From the NCBI RefSeq assembly GCF_030730905.1, contig NZ_JAVAMP010000015.1, forward strand, positions 1 through 64,000: a stretch of 64,000 bases of DNA. The letters are read 5' to 3'. Below the pieces are notes generated by a model. The model was not told where the DNA came from. It made no database searches and saw only the letters and a list, made by a program, of their open reading frames with translations. The stretch comes from Chengkuizengella axinellae (GTDB taxonomy: Bacteria; Bacillota; Bacilli; Paenibacillales; KCTC-33759). Made by a program: the position numbers and the translations under genes. Positions 8,195 through 16,387 of this stretch are shown piece after piece. Positions within the stretch are counted from its first letter, which is position 1; each line of letters starts with the position of its first letter.

Positions 8195-8575
8195 TTATTT
8201 AATAAAATTTAATGCGTTATCTACTATCATTTCAATTAATAATTCATTTTCATAATCAATTTCAATCTCTAAAGAATTTAAGTTCGCAATAATTGTATGC
8301 AAAGTTAATTGTTTTTTTTCATCTAAACTTTTAGAATTAGAAATATGATTCAGATCATTTAAATCCTTACGAATTGTATCAAATATATTTTCGAGTTTAT
8401 CTTTATCATTTTCATTGCTATTTTTACTAATGATAATTTTAGAAAATAATAGGATTTGATCAGCTAAATTCATAGTTTCTTGTGTAATATAACCTTTTTG
8501 TTTTAAATAAGGAAATAAATATATAACAGCTCCCAGAACTGCTAAGCTAATCATAATAATCCATGTAGTATCCAT
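8195..8575 (-). CDS. Small membrane protein, possible LLH-type holin
   Basis: 126 residues from ATG 8575 (AAAGGAG upstream), beginning one base after the amidase stop codon. One transmembrane segment (about residues 3-20, TWIIMISLAVLGAVIYLF) is followed by YLKQKGYITQETMNLADQIL and a long charged helical tail. The layout resembles phage holins of the LLH superfamily, but the sequence match is loose. It is last in a four-gene phage-type lysis cassette. It could instead be a lysis regulator or anti-holin. Confidence 0.55.
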   Translation of the reverse strand: MDTTWIIMISLAVLGAVIYLFPYLKQKGYITQETMNLADQILLFSKIIISKNSNENDKDKLENIFDTIRKDLNDLNHISNSKSLDEKKQLTLHTIIANLNSLEIEIDYENELLIEMIVDNALNFIK

Positions 8576-8576
8576 A

Positions 8577-9359
8577 TTATTCAACTCCTTTATCATTATT
8601 TTCACTTAATCGATCTAACATCACAAAAAACAACCAAGGCATATCTTGAAGTATTTCTTGAGGTTTTTTAATCAATTTATTCTTCCAATCTTCTGCGTTC
8701 GTTACTAATTTTTTTTGACTTAATCGATCTATCGCATCATTTGCTAGTTCAATTTGCCATTCTTTAAGCTGCATGATTACATCCTCCTTAGATAAACAAT
8801 CATAGTATTCTTTTACTACATCTTGTAACAATAAATCATAGGATTTGCCAATTTTTGAAAGTGCGTTTTGAGGATCTGTTTTACGTTGTGGATCAAGAAT
8901 ATGATGACCTACAATAGTTTTTGCTGGGTTTAATCCAAATTTATAGCAAATATAGGCTATAATCCAAACATATCTTTTATATGATTCTTCATTATTGATG
9001 TTTCCTTTCCGGTAGGAATAACATAGTTCAACTCCACCCGCTATATCATTTGCATCATCCCCAAACAATTGATTGTCCATCGTCTTCTGATACTGAACAT
9101 GCCATGCTTTTTCAGGTGCTTCAGTTACTAGAGGAATACATTCATAAATCCCTGTATCATCTACAAAAATATGTGCAGAAGCGCTCATATCATTGTTTGA
9201 ATTCTCGTAATACGTAATATTTTGCAATGCGGTTGATCCGTCATTTCCTGTGTCATGAGCAACAATAAAACCTACTTTCGACATTTTGATCCCTGATCGT
9301 CTCTTGGTTCCTTTAGTTAGAAACTTCTTTGATATGGGATATTTCACTTTAAAACTCAA
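8577..9359 (-). CDS. Phage-type N-acetylmuramoyl-L-alanine amidase (endolysin)
   Basis: 260 residues from a TTG start with a GGGGAG upstream. The amidase_2 fold is clear: VAHDTGN (first zinc histidine), SASAHIFVDD (second region), GVELCYS and VGHHILDPQRKTDP (third zinc ligand and active-site end). It would cut the amide bond between muramic acid and L-alanine in peptidoglycan. There is no signal peptide, as expected for a holin-dependent endolysin. The C-terminal 90 residues may bind the wall but match no repeat I know. Confidence 0.85.
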   Translation of the reverse strand: MSFKVKYPISKKFLTKGTKRRSGIKMSKVGFIVAHDTGNDGSTALQNITYYENSNNDMSASAHIFVDDTGIYECIPLVTEAPEKAWHVQYQKTMDNQLFGDDANDIAGGVELCYSYRKGNINNEESYKRYVWIIAYICYKFGLNPAKTIVGHHILDPQRKTDPQNALSKIGKSYDLLLQDVVKEYYDCLSKEDVIMQLKEWQIELANDAIDRLSQKKLVTNAEDWKNKLIKKPQEILQDMPWLFFVMLDRLSENNDKGVE

Positions 9360-9376
9360 AATGCTACTCTCCCCTC

Positions 9377-9631
9377 TTAGATTGAACTATCAAAATTGCT
9401 TTCTTCTTTAGTATTCTTGAAGTTAGTGATACCTTCCTTAGCTAAGTTAAAAGCATTAATACCAACAATGGAATAAATTAAAGTACTCATAAATGTAAGC
9501 AAATTTGCTGTTATATCGCCATCTAGCACATACATCACTAATCCAAAAATAGAAGTTACTATCAATATAAGCACTAAAGCACTTACTTTTATCTCATCAA
9601 TGGAAAATACTTTATCAAATAGATTGTTCAT
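9377..9631 (-). CDS. Small two-helix membrane protein, probable holin
   Basis: 84 residues with two hydrophobic segments (about 16-36 and 43-63) separated by a short DGD turn, and a charged tail. Size, topology and its place just before the amidase fit a class II holin that makes membrane holes for the endolysin. GGAGG precedes the ATG. Assigned by topology and context, not by a recognised motif. Confidence 0.6.
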   Translation of the reverse strand: MNNLFDKVFSIDEIKVSALVLILIVTSIFGLVMYVLDGDITANLLTFMSTLIYSIVGINAFNLAKEGITNFKNTKEESNFDSSI

Positions 9632-9645
9632 TGACTAAGTCCCTC

Positions 9646-9969
9646 CTAACTTAATGAATCTTTAAATAGAATCATAAATATAGATCCGAACAAACCAATC
9701 AAAAACCAAACGGCTTTGGACCAAAAATGTTCCCATTTCGTACTTGAATCCTGCTGATTATTTGCAACATTTTCTCTTATTTTTTCTAAATCTTGAGATA
9801 GCTCATTTACTTCTTTATCTCTACTTCTGAACATTTCATTGATTTCATTTCTTGGGACGAAGGTTTTATTCCATATATCTAATTTACTGTCCATATTCAT
9901 TATGAGATCTCGCATGGCTTTTATTTCAGTCTCAAGTTTGGCAAGTCGTTCTATGTCTTGTTTTTCCAT
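9646..9969 (-). CDS. XhlA-like coiled-coil membrane protein of the lysis cassette
   Basis: 107 residues: a long N-terminal coiled coil (about 1-75, for example ERLAKLETEIKAMRDLI), then one C-terminal transmembrane helix (about 85-102). This is the architecture of XhlA/haemolysin-type proteins that cooperate with holin and amidase in PBSX-like prophages. It opens the cassette. No capsid, tail or integrase gene is near, so the cassette stands alone. Confidence 0.65.
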   Translation of the reverse strand: MEKQDIERLAKLETEIKAMRDLIMNMDSKLDIWNKTFVPRNEINEMFRSRDKEVNELSQDLEKIRENVANNQQDSSTKWEHFWSKAVWFLIGLFGSIFMILFKDSLS

Positions 9970-10017
9970 GTCAAATCCATTCCCCTTTTAAAAGTTTGAT
10001 ACTTTTATAAATAATGT

Positions 10018-10046
10018 AAAAAAGAGCAGTGATTTAACTACTCTTT
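10018..10046 (-). terminator. Minus-strand hairpin ahead of the lysis cassette
   Basis: AAAGAGCAGT (10021-10030) pairs with ACTACTCTTT (10037-10046) with one mismatch and is followed by a T run on the minus strand. Together with the next hairpin it insulates the lysis genes from the secreted-enzyme gene. Confidence 0.6.
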
Positions 10047-10093
10047 AATGTAAAAGCTTCCTTTATCCTCTTATAAAATGCTATGTTTCCATA

Positions 10094-10133
10094 AAACAAA
10101 ACAAGACCCTTAATTAAGGTTCTTGTTTTGTTT
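10094..10133. terminator. Strong terminator of the secreted EEP-family gene
   Basis: An 18-bp stem with one mismatch (10094-10111 with 10116-10133) around an AATT loop, T-rich on both sides. It ends the minus-strand gene 10152-11846 and could act in both directions. Confidence 0.8.
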
Positions 10134-10151
10134 GAAAAATATTAAAATATC

Positions 10152-11846
10152 TTATTCCTCTACTAAACTGGCTCCCCAAGCATAGACTGAATCAGTACTT
10201 CCATTGTAATCTCCAGGCCAAAGTAGAACCGTAACCTTGTCACTACTATTTGCAAATGCCATAGAAACCTCAAAATATTGCCAATCCTTAGTGACTTCAA
10301 TTACTCTATTCTCTGATTCACTAAAATCTTCATTTTGTATCTTTATTCTTGCTTGATGAGGTTCATCTGCTTTTAACCATATACCAAATGTATAAGATTT
10401 TCCTTCTGGATCAACTTCTGTATGCTGATAGATACTATCGTTTACCTTTGTAGGTGTGATGATATTAGCAGTAGTCTCTCCTCCTATTGGACCTGGTTCA
10501 GCAGTATTTTCAACTATAGTATTTGTATACCATTGATTTAAAGCATCTTTTGTAAAATCATTTGCTGAATTAAGATATTGCTCCTTTTCTTTAAGCTCTA
10601 CTCTAGAAGCATAAACGTACCCTTGACTTCCAAAGTCATAACCTGCTGGATAAAAATATAGTGAGAGGGATTCACTATTTTTTTCAAAAGGAGCTGTAAT
10701 TTCATACTTTTTCCAATCTGTTGTTATCGTAAAACTCTGTTGTCCACCTTCTGTTTTTTCTTTATTTCTTAATCTCAATGTAACTGTATGTTCGTCATCT
10801 GCTTTTAACCATACGCTAAACGTATACACGCTATTTTTAGGATTTTCCATGACTTTATAATTTACATTTTGTCTGAAATTCTCTTCACCTTTAGTTTGAA
10901 TCTTCCATACCTTTTGCTCATCCCATGTTTCACCTGTAGTAATGATAGTTTTATAAGCGTTAAAATTACCTATGAGAGGGATGTTTGAAACCTTATAGTT
11001 AAACAATGCGGAAACTGGTTTATGATCAGATAATTGTTTCCCATCACTATCTAAAAAATCACTATTTGGAACTGCATAATCTGTAACACTTAAATGAAGT
11101 TGATCACCACTGCGATAGATGATTTTATCAATTCTGTCACCAGTTTCACCTATATCAGGGATTCTTCCATCGTTTTTAATATCAGCCCAAGCATCAAAGA
11201 AACCTGCATCTGTAAATTGCCTAACCTCCCCCTCATCTTTGTATTTACTATTAAAATCACCTGCAACAATGACCGCATTTCCATCAGACCACTGTTCTAT
11301 TTTGGATAAAACCTGTTGAAAGTTTTTCTTTCTTGTCGCTTTATCATCATTTGATCCACCAGCATCTGCATGAAGATTATATATATCTACATAAACACCG
11401 TTGCTTAGTTCATGTCGAGCAAATGTAAAACCTTTTGGGGTTAAACAATCATTCGCATCATCAAAAATACCGTTGCAATCATTCCAATCAACACGTTTGA
11501 AATCTGTAATTGGATAGTTTGACATTCGACTTAACCCATCACCAAATCCCATAGTGCCTGAATGTGAAGAAAGATATGGATGGTTCACTTTTTTTATTAA
11601 ATCATCATGATAATTAAAATCTTCTTGGGCTAGAACGATATTATAATCGTTTAATTTAGGACTGATTAGAATTGTATTTGTTGCGGGGTTTGATGAAGAA
11701 ACAGGATCCCATAATCCAGCTACATTATAAGTTAATAATGAAAATTCTCCTTCTACATTCTGTGCTTTCACTATAGATGTACTAGGTTTGAAGAATATGA
11801 TACTGCTCAGGATAAAACATAATAAAATAATATAAATCTTTTTCAT
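10152..11846 (-). CDS. Secreted endonuclease/exonuclease/phosphatase-fold enzyme with two C-terminal modules
   Basis: 564 residues with a signal peptide (about 1-28, ending near VKAQN). The catalytic domain (about 35-285) shows the EEP motifs TYNVAGLW, AQED, NLHADAG, AGDFNS and SDHKPV, the metal-dependent phosphoesterase core shared by DNase I, sphingomyelinases and inositol phosphatases. Two beta-sandwich-like repeats follow (about 290-420 and 435-564), each with a YTFSVWLKAD or YTFGIWLKAD segment and DW-K/Q-Y/F, resembling carbohydrate-binding modules. The substrate cannot be told from the sequence: extracellular DNA, a phospholipid or sphingomyelin. It is divergent from a secreted lipase. 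Confidence 0.82.
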   Translation of the reverse strand: MKKIYIILLCFILSSIIFFKPSTSIVKAQNVEGEFSLLTYNVAGLWDPVSSSNPATNTILISPKLNDYNIVLAQEDFNYHDDLIKKVNHPYLSSHSGTMGFGDGLSRMSNYPITDFKRVDWNDCNGIFDDANDCLTPKGFTFARHELSNGVYVDIYNLHADAGGSNDDKATRKKNFQQVLSKIEQWSDGNAVIVAGDFNSKYKDEGEVRQFTDAGFFDAWADIKNDGRIPDIGETGDRIDKIIYRSGDQLHLSVTDYAVPNSDFLDSDGKQLSDHKPVSALFNYKVSNIPLIGNFNAYKTIITTGETWDEQKVWKIQTKGEENFRQNVNYKVMENPKNSVYTFSVWLKADDEHTVTLRLRNKEKTEGGQQSFTITTDWKKYEITAPFEKNSESLSLYFYPAGYDFGSQGYVYASRVELKEKEQYLNSANDFTKDALNQWYTNTIVENTAEPGPIGGETTANIITPTKVNDSIYQHTEVDPEGKSYTFGIWLKADEPHQARIKIQNEDFSESENRVIEVTKDWQYFEVSMAFANSSDKVTVLLWPGDYNGSTDSVYAWGASLVEE

Positions 11847-12250
11847 TGGATCATCTCCTACGCACTTTTATTATTTTTTGAGTACGACAAGATGCATATA
11901 TTTCATAAAAAATTAGCTCTGCTAGAAATAACAACTTTTGATTTACTATTATCCATTTTGTTCTTCCCGGGATTCGTTTTTTATTTTATCATATGAAAAT
12001 GCTTATATTAAAATCCGAAAAACTAGTGAATTTATTCTATTTATGGTAAAAATATATAATTTTCTACACATTTCCTCACTTTTTTTCAATATTACTAGGC
12101 ATTTTAATTAATACTATTTTATATAGAAGTTAAAGATAGAATAAAAGTTGTTGAATTGACAGAAAATAAACTGTAAAATAATAACATAAATTATAATTAT
12201 TTCTCATTACTAATAATGTAATCAAGAAATTTTATAAAGGAGATGAAAAT
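11847..12250. other. Divergent intergenic region between two secreted-enzyme genes
   Basis: An AT-rich 404-bp gap that must carry both promoters. A TTGACA at 12156-12161 is a likely -35 box for the lipase, but no good -10 box follows at 16-18 bp. I see no gene or clear operator here. Confidence 0.4.
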
Positions 12251-13774
12251 ATGAAGGATTTTATTCTCTTCTTAGTCTTGCTATTAATTGCTTCATTATT
12301 ATCCGTTGTTTATGTAAGCGCTTCAAATGTATCGATTGCTCCAGCACCTGTAGATGTTCAAGACATACCTGGAACCTGGTATTTGGGAGCTACCCCATAT
12401 GAGATTGACTACTCCAAATCACCAGTAGTTTTTGTACAAGGATTACACGGGAATGCTAAGGACTGGTGGGAAGATACAGTATATTATGGCAAAAATGATA
12501 TGTATGATTATTTTTATTCAAATGGATATCGAACTGCCTTTGTGCAATTAGAAGATGCAACGGGTGGAGACGCTGCTGATATGTGGGATAATGGATTGTT
12601 ACTTGCAGACATGTTGAAGCAAATATATGATCATTTCGGTGAAAAAGTAAATATAGTTGCACATAGCAAAGGTGGAGTTGATACACAAACTGCATTAATA
12701 CACTATGATGCATGGCCATACGCAAATGATGTTATTACATTGGGTTCTCCACATTATGGTACTCCCTTAGCTGATTTGGCATATAGCTGGTATGCAAATT
12801 GGTTAGCAGATTTAATAGAACGTACAGATGAAGGAACTTATGCAATGCAAACGGGTGAAATGGAGAAATTCAGATCTATTACAGACAATCATGAAAACAC
12901 TTCAAAAAATGAATACTATACAGCTTCAGGTACTGGCTGGGGTCCTGTATTTTCTGCGTTATGGTTCGGTGGTTTATATTTGTGGGGGGATAGCGATGGA
13001 TTAATCCCTGAATCGAGCACTAGACTCCCTTACGGTACTCACTTCTTTCAAGGTGGGGATGATGTAGACCATGATAATATCCGAATAGGCAATATCTCTT
13101 TTGAGAATATACACTTCCTTTTTAATGAGAAAAGACCTAGTGCATCTATTTTTGAAAATGAAAAAAGCTTTAACCCAGATTCTCTTGTCCCCGAGCAATT
13201 CGTTCGTGGAAGCAAGTTACCAGCTAGTGAATCTATATCAGAAGTAATCCCAGTTGAATCAGGCAATCAACAGATTATATTAGAAATTGTTACATCAGAA
13301 AAAGATGTTGAAGTGATTCTAACCTCACCAAACGGAAAAAAATACAATCAAAATGATAAGCAATACTATACTTATGAAGAAAACAACTTTATGAGAGGCG
13401 GCCATATTCAAACTTTTGTGATAGATCAACCTATAAAAGGGGATTGGAATTTAGACATGATCAGTTCTAAAGACGATGCCTACTTTATGATTGCACATTA
13501 TAAAGGATCAAATGCACTGAATATAAAGTGGTCAGAATTAGAAAAAGCTGCAAATCAAAAGCCAAAAGAAGATAAAGTAAACAAAGAAAAGACACTTAAA
13601 ATTGACAAAAAGATAAAAAAAGAAAAACCGAAACAAAAAGAATACCAGGGTGTTAGAAAAGAAACACAGGACATTATTCGTTCTGAAATCACCAATGTAA
13701 CTTATGACATTATAGGTACAACAAAAGATGGTGAAACGTTTTATCGTACGGCCGTTAGATCATATTTCCAATAA
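12251..13774 (+). CDS. Secreted lipase/esterase of the alpha/beta-hydrolase fold
   Basis: 507 residues with an N-terminal signal or anchor segment (about 4-24). The catalytic domain has the oxyanion segment VFVQGLHGN, the nucleophile elbow AHSKGG (Ser139), an acid candidate in WGDSDGLIP, and a histidine candidate in DVDHDNIR. ITLGSPHYGTPLADL is typical of lipases that act on triglycerides or phospholipids. A C-terminal beta domain (about 320-430) and a very lysine-rich linker (about 436-475) follow, which may hold the protein at the wall. AAAGGAGATG precedes the ATG. Confidence 0.82.
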   Translation: MKDFILFLVLLLIASLLSVVYVSASNVSIAPAPVDVQDIPGTWYLGATPYEIDYSKSPVVFVQGLHGNAKDWWEDTVYYGKNDMYDYFYSNGYRTAFVQLEDATGGDAADMWDNGLLLADMLKQIYDHFGEKVNIVAHSKGGVDTQTALIHYDAWPYANDVITLGSPHYGTPLADLAYSWYANWLADLIERTDEGTYAMQTGEMEKFRSITDNHENTSKNEYYTASGTGWGPVFSALWFGGLYLWGDSDGLIPESSTRLPYGTHFFQGGDDVDHDNIRIGNISFENIHFLFNEKRPSASIFENEKSFNPDSLVPEQFVRGSKLPASESISEVIPVESGNQQIILEIVTSEKDVEVILTSPNGKKYNQNDKQYYTYEENNFMRGGHIQTFVIDQPIKGDWNLDMISSKDDAYFMIAHYKGSNALNIKWSELEKAANQKPKEDKVNKEKTLKIDKKIKKEKPKQKEYQGVRKETQDIIRSEITNVTYDIIGTTKDGETFYRTAVRSYFQ

Positions 13775-13779
13775 AAATA

Positions 13780-13857
13780 AATCACCAGTCCGTTATTTCC
13801 CTCTGATAACGGACTGGTGATTGTAAAAGCATGGAATCTACCGAAGGTAGATCATGC
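13780..13857. terminator. Two consecutive hairpins after the lipase gene
   Basis: A perfect 17-bp stem (13780-13796 with 13806-13822) starts 5 bp after the stop codon. A second hairpin pairs GCATG..ATCTACC (13829-13842) with GGTAGATCATGC (13846-13857), with a two-base bulge. Neither has a classical plus-strand T run. The rest of the gap to 14050 shows no gene. Confidence 0.65.
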
Positions 13858-14049
13858 ATTATTTATTATATACCTTTTTTAAAAGTATAACAATATATAA
13901 CCTTAAACATTCATGTATTTGCCATTTTTGTATAAATATATCCAAATTAAATAAAGTAGATTTCATCTCACTTGAGTCCTAATGAAAAAATCCATATCAA
14001 AATGGAGCCAACGTATCTTGATGAGAGCAAAAAGCAAAACCTGTACCAT

Positions 14050-14080
14050 AAAAAAACCTTAACTGTATATACAATCAAGG
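14050..14080 (-). terminator. Terminator of the tetR gene at 14120
   Basis: On the minus strand CCTTGA and TTAAGG form a 6-bp stem (14057-14062 with 14075-14080) followed by seven T (complement of 14050-14056). Confidence 0.6.
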
Positions 14081-14119
14081 TATTTTTATGTACCGAAAAT
14101 GACGATTATAGAAGTTAAA

Positions 14120-14722
14120 TTATAAAGATTCAGAAGTTAACATAAAATTATGTACTGCTTGTTCTATTAATGGAAGCAACTCACCTTTCTCCTTAAGAAA
14201 ATACTTCCCATTTGCTATATGAACCACAATAATACCATGAAGTTGATAATGAAGTAATCTACAATTCATTTTCAACTCTTTATCATCTCTGGATTTAAAA
14301 TGGTTTGGAAAAAATTCATTAAATAAGACATTGAACATTTCAAATCTAAATTGATCCCATTCTTCACCAAATACATCTGAATAATCCGTTTTAAAACCAG
14401 TAGAGAAAAATTGTTTATATAGATACACATTTGACAAACCAAACTCTACATGCATTCTACTAATTTGCAGTAGCTTTTCTTGAGAACTTATTTCCTTATT
14501 ATATACAATTTCTTTAAGTTCAAACAACAAAGTTTTCATTGGGGTAACGGCAAGTTTTTCCAAGATATTTTTTTTGTCTTTGAAATGGAAATAAATCGTT
14601 GCATGAGAACAGTTTGCTTTTTTGCCAATTTCTCTTATTGTCACTTTTTCAAACCCTTTTTTTGAAAATAATTCTTCAGCAGCAATAAGAATACGTTGTC
14701 TAGTATGGACTTCTGTTTCCAA
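14120..14722 (-). CDS. TetR family transcriptional regulator
   Basis: 200 residues. The N-terminal helix-turn-helix reads RILIAAEELFSKKGFEKVTIREIGKKANCSHATIYFHFKDK, a standard TetR DNA-binding domain. A TTG at 14722 follows AAAGGAGG at a normal distance and is preferred over the TTG at 14749, which lies upstream of that site. The ligand-binding half is not recognisable. No obvious efflux or enzyme gene lies beside it, so the target may be itself or distant. Widely spaced inverted repeats upstream may be its operators. Confidence 0.85.
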   Translation of the reverse strand: METEVHTRQRILIAAEELFSKKGFEKVTIREIGKKANCSHATIYFHFKDKKNILEKLAVTPMKTLLFELKEIVYNKEISSQEKLLQISRMHVEFGLSNVYLYKQFFSTGFKTDYSDVFGEEWDQFRFEMFNVLFNEFFPNHFKSRDDKELKMNCRLLHYQLHGIIVVHIANGKYFLKEKGELLPLIEQAVHNFMLTSESL

Positions 14723-14763
14723 GTAAGTAAACCTCCTTTTACAATCCAATCTGAAATTATAAT

Positions 14764-14821
14764 GATAGTTTTATATGTTATTATGTATTAATATATTATA
14801 TTACATCTATATAAAACTATC
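14764..14821. promoter_or_regulatory. Pair of inverted 13-bp arms upstream of tetR
   Basis: GATAGTTTTATAT (14764-14776) and its exact complement ATATAAAACTATC (14809-14821) are 32 bp apart. Two half-sites on either side of the promoter region would suit a TetR-type repressor, but could also form an RNA hairpin. Confidence 0.45.
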
Positions 14822-14894
14822 CATATTTATTTACTCGGGATTAATTGCTGAAAAAGGAAAAATAGAAATTAGTAAGGATCACCTAATGACATGA

Positions 14895-14938
14895 ATAAAT
14901 AAAGTGAAAGCTCCTTAAGGAGCTTTCACTTTATTTAT
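14895..14938. terminator. Long palindromic terminator overlapping the Rrf2 gene end
   Basis: A near-perfect 44-base palindrome centred on TTAA at 14915-14918. The Rrf2 stop codon lies in its centre. T-rich flanks on both strands make it a likely bidirectional terminator. Confidence 0.8.
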
Positions 14939-15325
14939 AACATCTTCTATTGTATATTGACCTAGAAATTCACTAAAATGTTTTTCTGCTTCTGAAAATA
15001 TGTCATTTAAAGCAATTTGCATATTTGCACCTACAATACAATGTTCATTTATATTTTTGCACTTTGGTTTCAATGTGCCTTGAGAAGTCATAGTGTATAT
15101 ATCTTTTATCGATATTTCATGAGGATTTTTTTTTAGCATAAATCCTCCACCAGCCCCCTCTTTGGAAGCAATATAACCGTTTTTTTTAAGCATACTTAAT
15201 ACTTTTCTTATTCTTACTGGATGAACAGACGCACTCTCAGCCAGACAATCACTAGTAGACATTTTTTCAGGTAATAACGAAAGATAAGTTAAGCTGTGCA
15301 CAGCTAGTGTAAATTCACTATTCAT
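14915..15325 (-). CDS. Rrf2 family transcriptional regulator
   Basis: 136 residues with the Rrf2 pattern: an N-terminal winged helix (LAVHSLTYLSLLPEKMSTSDCLAES, then HPVRIRKVLSMLKKNGYIASKEGAGGGFML) and a C-terminal helix. Cysteines near CKNINEHC could bind an Fe-S cluster or act as a redox sensor, though the spacing differs from IscR. AAAGGAGG lies ahead of the start. It is transcribed from its own promoter inside the end of the IDEAL gene. The regulon is unknown. Confidence 0.87.
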   Translation of the reverse strand: MNSEFTLAVHSLTYLSLLPEKMSTSDCLAESASVHPVRIRKVLSMLKKNGYIASKEGAGGGFMLKKNPHEISIKDIYTMTSQGTLKPKCKNINEHCIVGANMQIALNDIFSEAEKHFSEFLGQYTIEDVINKVKAP

Positions 15326-15354
15326 TCATTGTGCTCCTCCTTTGCCACACTGCT

Positions 15355-15383
15355 ATCTTATCTAGTTGTCATATTGTTGTCAA
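15355..15383 (-). promoter_or_regulatory. Promoter of the Rrf2 gene
   Basis: On the minus strand TTGACA (complement of 15378-15383) and TAAGAT (complement of 15355-15360) are 17 bp apart. The -35 box overlaps the stop codon of the IDEAL-domain gene. Confidence 0.7.
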
Positions 15384-15751
15384 TCTTGTTTAATACGACT
15401 AAAACCCTCTCTGCGAATAAAATTTATTTCTTCTATATTTATCTCATTGTTATGAATCATTTTTAATTCTTTAAGTTGACTTGAATATTTAATAAAATCT
15501 TCTTCATTTTTTTCTAATAAGGCAATATCGATTAAATTTAGTAAAGACCCTTCAAAATACAAATCAGTTTGTTCCATTACCTCTATTTTATTTGATGCAA
15601 TTTTAACTGTACGATTCTTTATAAAAGAATGATCACTTTGAATAATATACACGTGAACTGATGATTCATTTATTTGTTCTATATAACCAATAAAAAACTC
15701 ATCTTCCTTACTTTTTCCTTTTACCCAATCCCCAACGTTAAATTTATTCAT
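15380..15751 (-). CDS. IDEAL-domain protein with N-terminal SH3-like segment
   Basis: 123 residues from ATG 15751, which follows GAGAGGAGAG; a longer frame to 15847 adds 32 residues without a ribosome binding site. The N-terminus (MNKFNVGDWVKGKSKEDEFF) looks like a small beta-barrel. The segment LLNLIDIALLEKNEEDFIKYSSQLKEL (about 70-97) fits the IDEAL domain found in small Bacillales proteins such as competence-related ones. The biochemical role is unknown. Two matching inverted repeats lie upstream. Confidence 0.6.
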   Translation of the reverse strand: MNKFNVGDWVKGKSKEDEFFIGYIEQINESSVHVYIIQSDHSFIKNRTVKIASNKIEVMEQTDLYFEGSLLNLIDIALLEKNEEDFIKYSSQLKELKMIHNNEINIEEINFIRREGFSRIKQD

Positions 15752-15782
15752 AAATGACTCTCCTCTCACGTATCTAATAGTG

Positions 15783-15882
15783 ATACTGTAAATTTTATTT
15801 TTACAGTTAGATGAAATGTTTACCTCTACATTTCGAGAAACAATCAACCTAATGCATACTGTAATTTTAAACGTTACAGTAT
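15783..15882. promoter_or_regulatory. Two copies of an inverted-repeat operator before the IDEAL gene
   Basis: ACTGTAA-N9-TTACAGT occurs at 15785-15807 and again, extended to ATACTGTAA-N9-TTACAGTAT, at 15856-15882. The centres are 73 bp apart, about seven helical turns, so two bound dimers would face the same side. The spacer is N9, not the N7 of GlnR/TnrA sites. The binding protein is not known; the neighbouring Rrf2 protein is one candidate. Confidence 0.6.
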
Positions 15883-16145
15883 AGTTTTGTCAAGCAACTT
15901 CAATTTATACTACGTTCTAGCTTTTATTTTTATAAAAATTAAGAAGAAGATTTCATAACAAAAACCCCTATCTTAGTCTCTCAAATAAGTTGTTGAATAA
16001 TTTTTTTATAAGAAAAAATAAATCTTTATACAATAATATGATTGTTTTCTTTTATATGTTATATTATAATAACATAAACAAACTGCATTCTTATTAGACC
16101 CCCTTCTTATATATACAACATCCCAAATATTTTTTACCACTCCTA

Positions 16146-16223
16146 TGTAAGCGTTTTATTTATTGAGATATCACATTAACATTACACAAGAGTCTTGTAA
16201 AATAGATGATAGTGTATTATATT
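16146..16223 (+). promoter_or_regulatory. cre-like site and promoter of the amino-acid importer operon
   Basis: TGTAAGCGTTTTAT (16146-16159) matches 12 of 14 positions of the CcpA cre consensus. TTGTAA (16195-16200) and TATATT (16218-16223) are 17 bp apart and give a likely promoter. The gap 15884-16387 holds no gene. Confidence 0.5.
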
Positions 16224-16256
16224 AGTAGTTAGAAGTGACATTGTTTATTCAAATTC

Positions 16257-16333
16257 CTTTCATTCGATGTAACTATTATGTGAGCATTTAATAAATAAAT
16301 ATTTATACATCCTACATAAAGTTAGAATGAAAG
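16257..16333 (+). promoter_or_regulatory. Long bulged hairpin in the leader of the amino-acid importer operon
   Basis: CTTTCATTC (16257-16265), TAACT (16270-16274) and TTATG (16276-16280) pair in order with CATAA, AGTTA and GAATGAAAG, which are contiguous at 16315-16333. The result is a 19-bp stem with bulges GATG and A on the 5' strand only and a 34-base AT-rich loop. No T run follows, so it is not a terminator. It may be a regulatory or stabilising RNA structure. Confidence 0.5.
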
Positions 16334-16387
16334 AATCATGATGAACATAATGTTACTAATAAAATATTATTTTATAGGGGGAAAAAA

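Noticed and set aside
13880-14050. Short plus-strand frames between lipase and tetR
   Set aside because: No start with a ribosome binding site and no recognisable protein phrase; treated as intergenic.
15785-15882. Considered as GlnR/TnrA nitrogen-control sites
   Set aside because: The spacer between TGTAA and TTACA is nine bases in both copies, not the seven required by that consensus.
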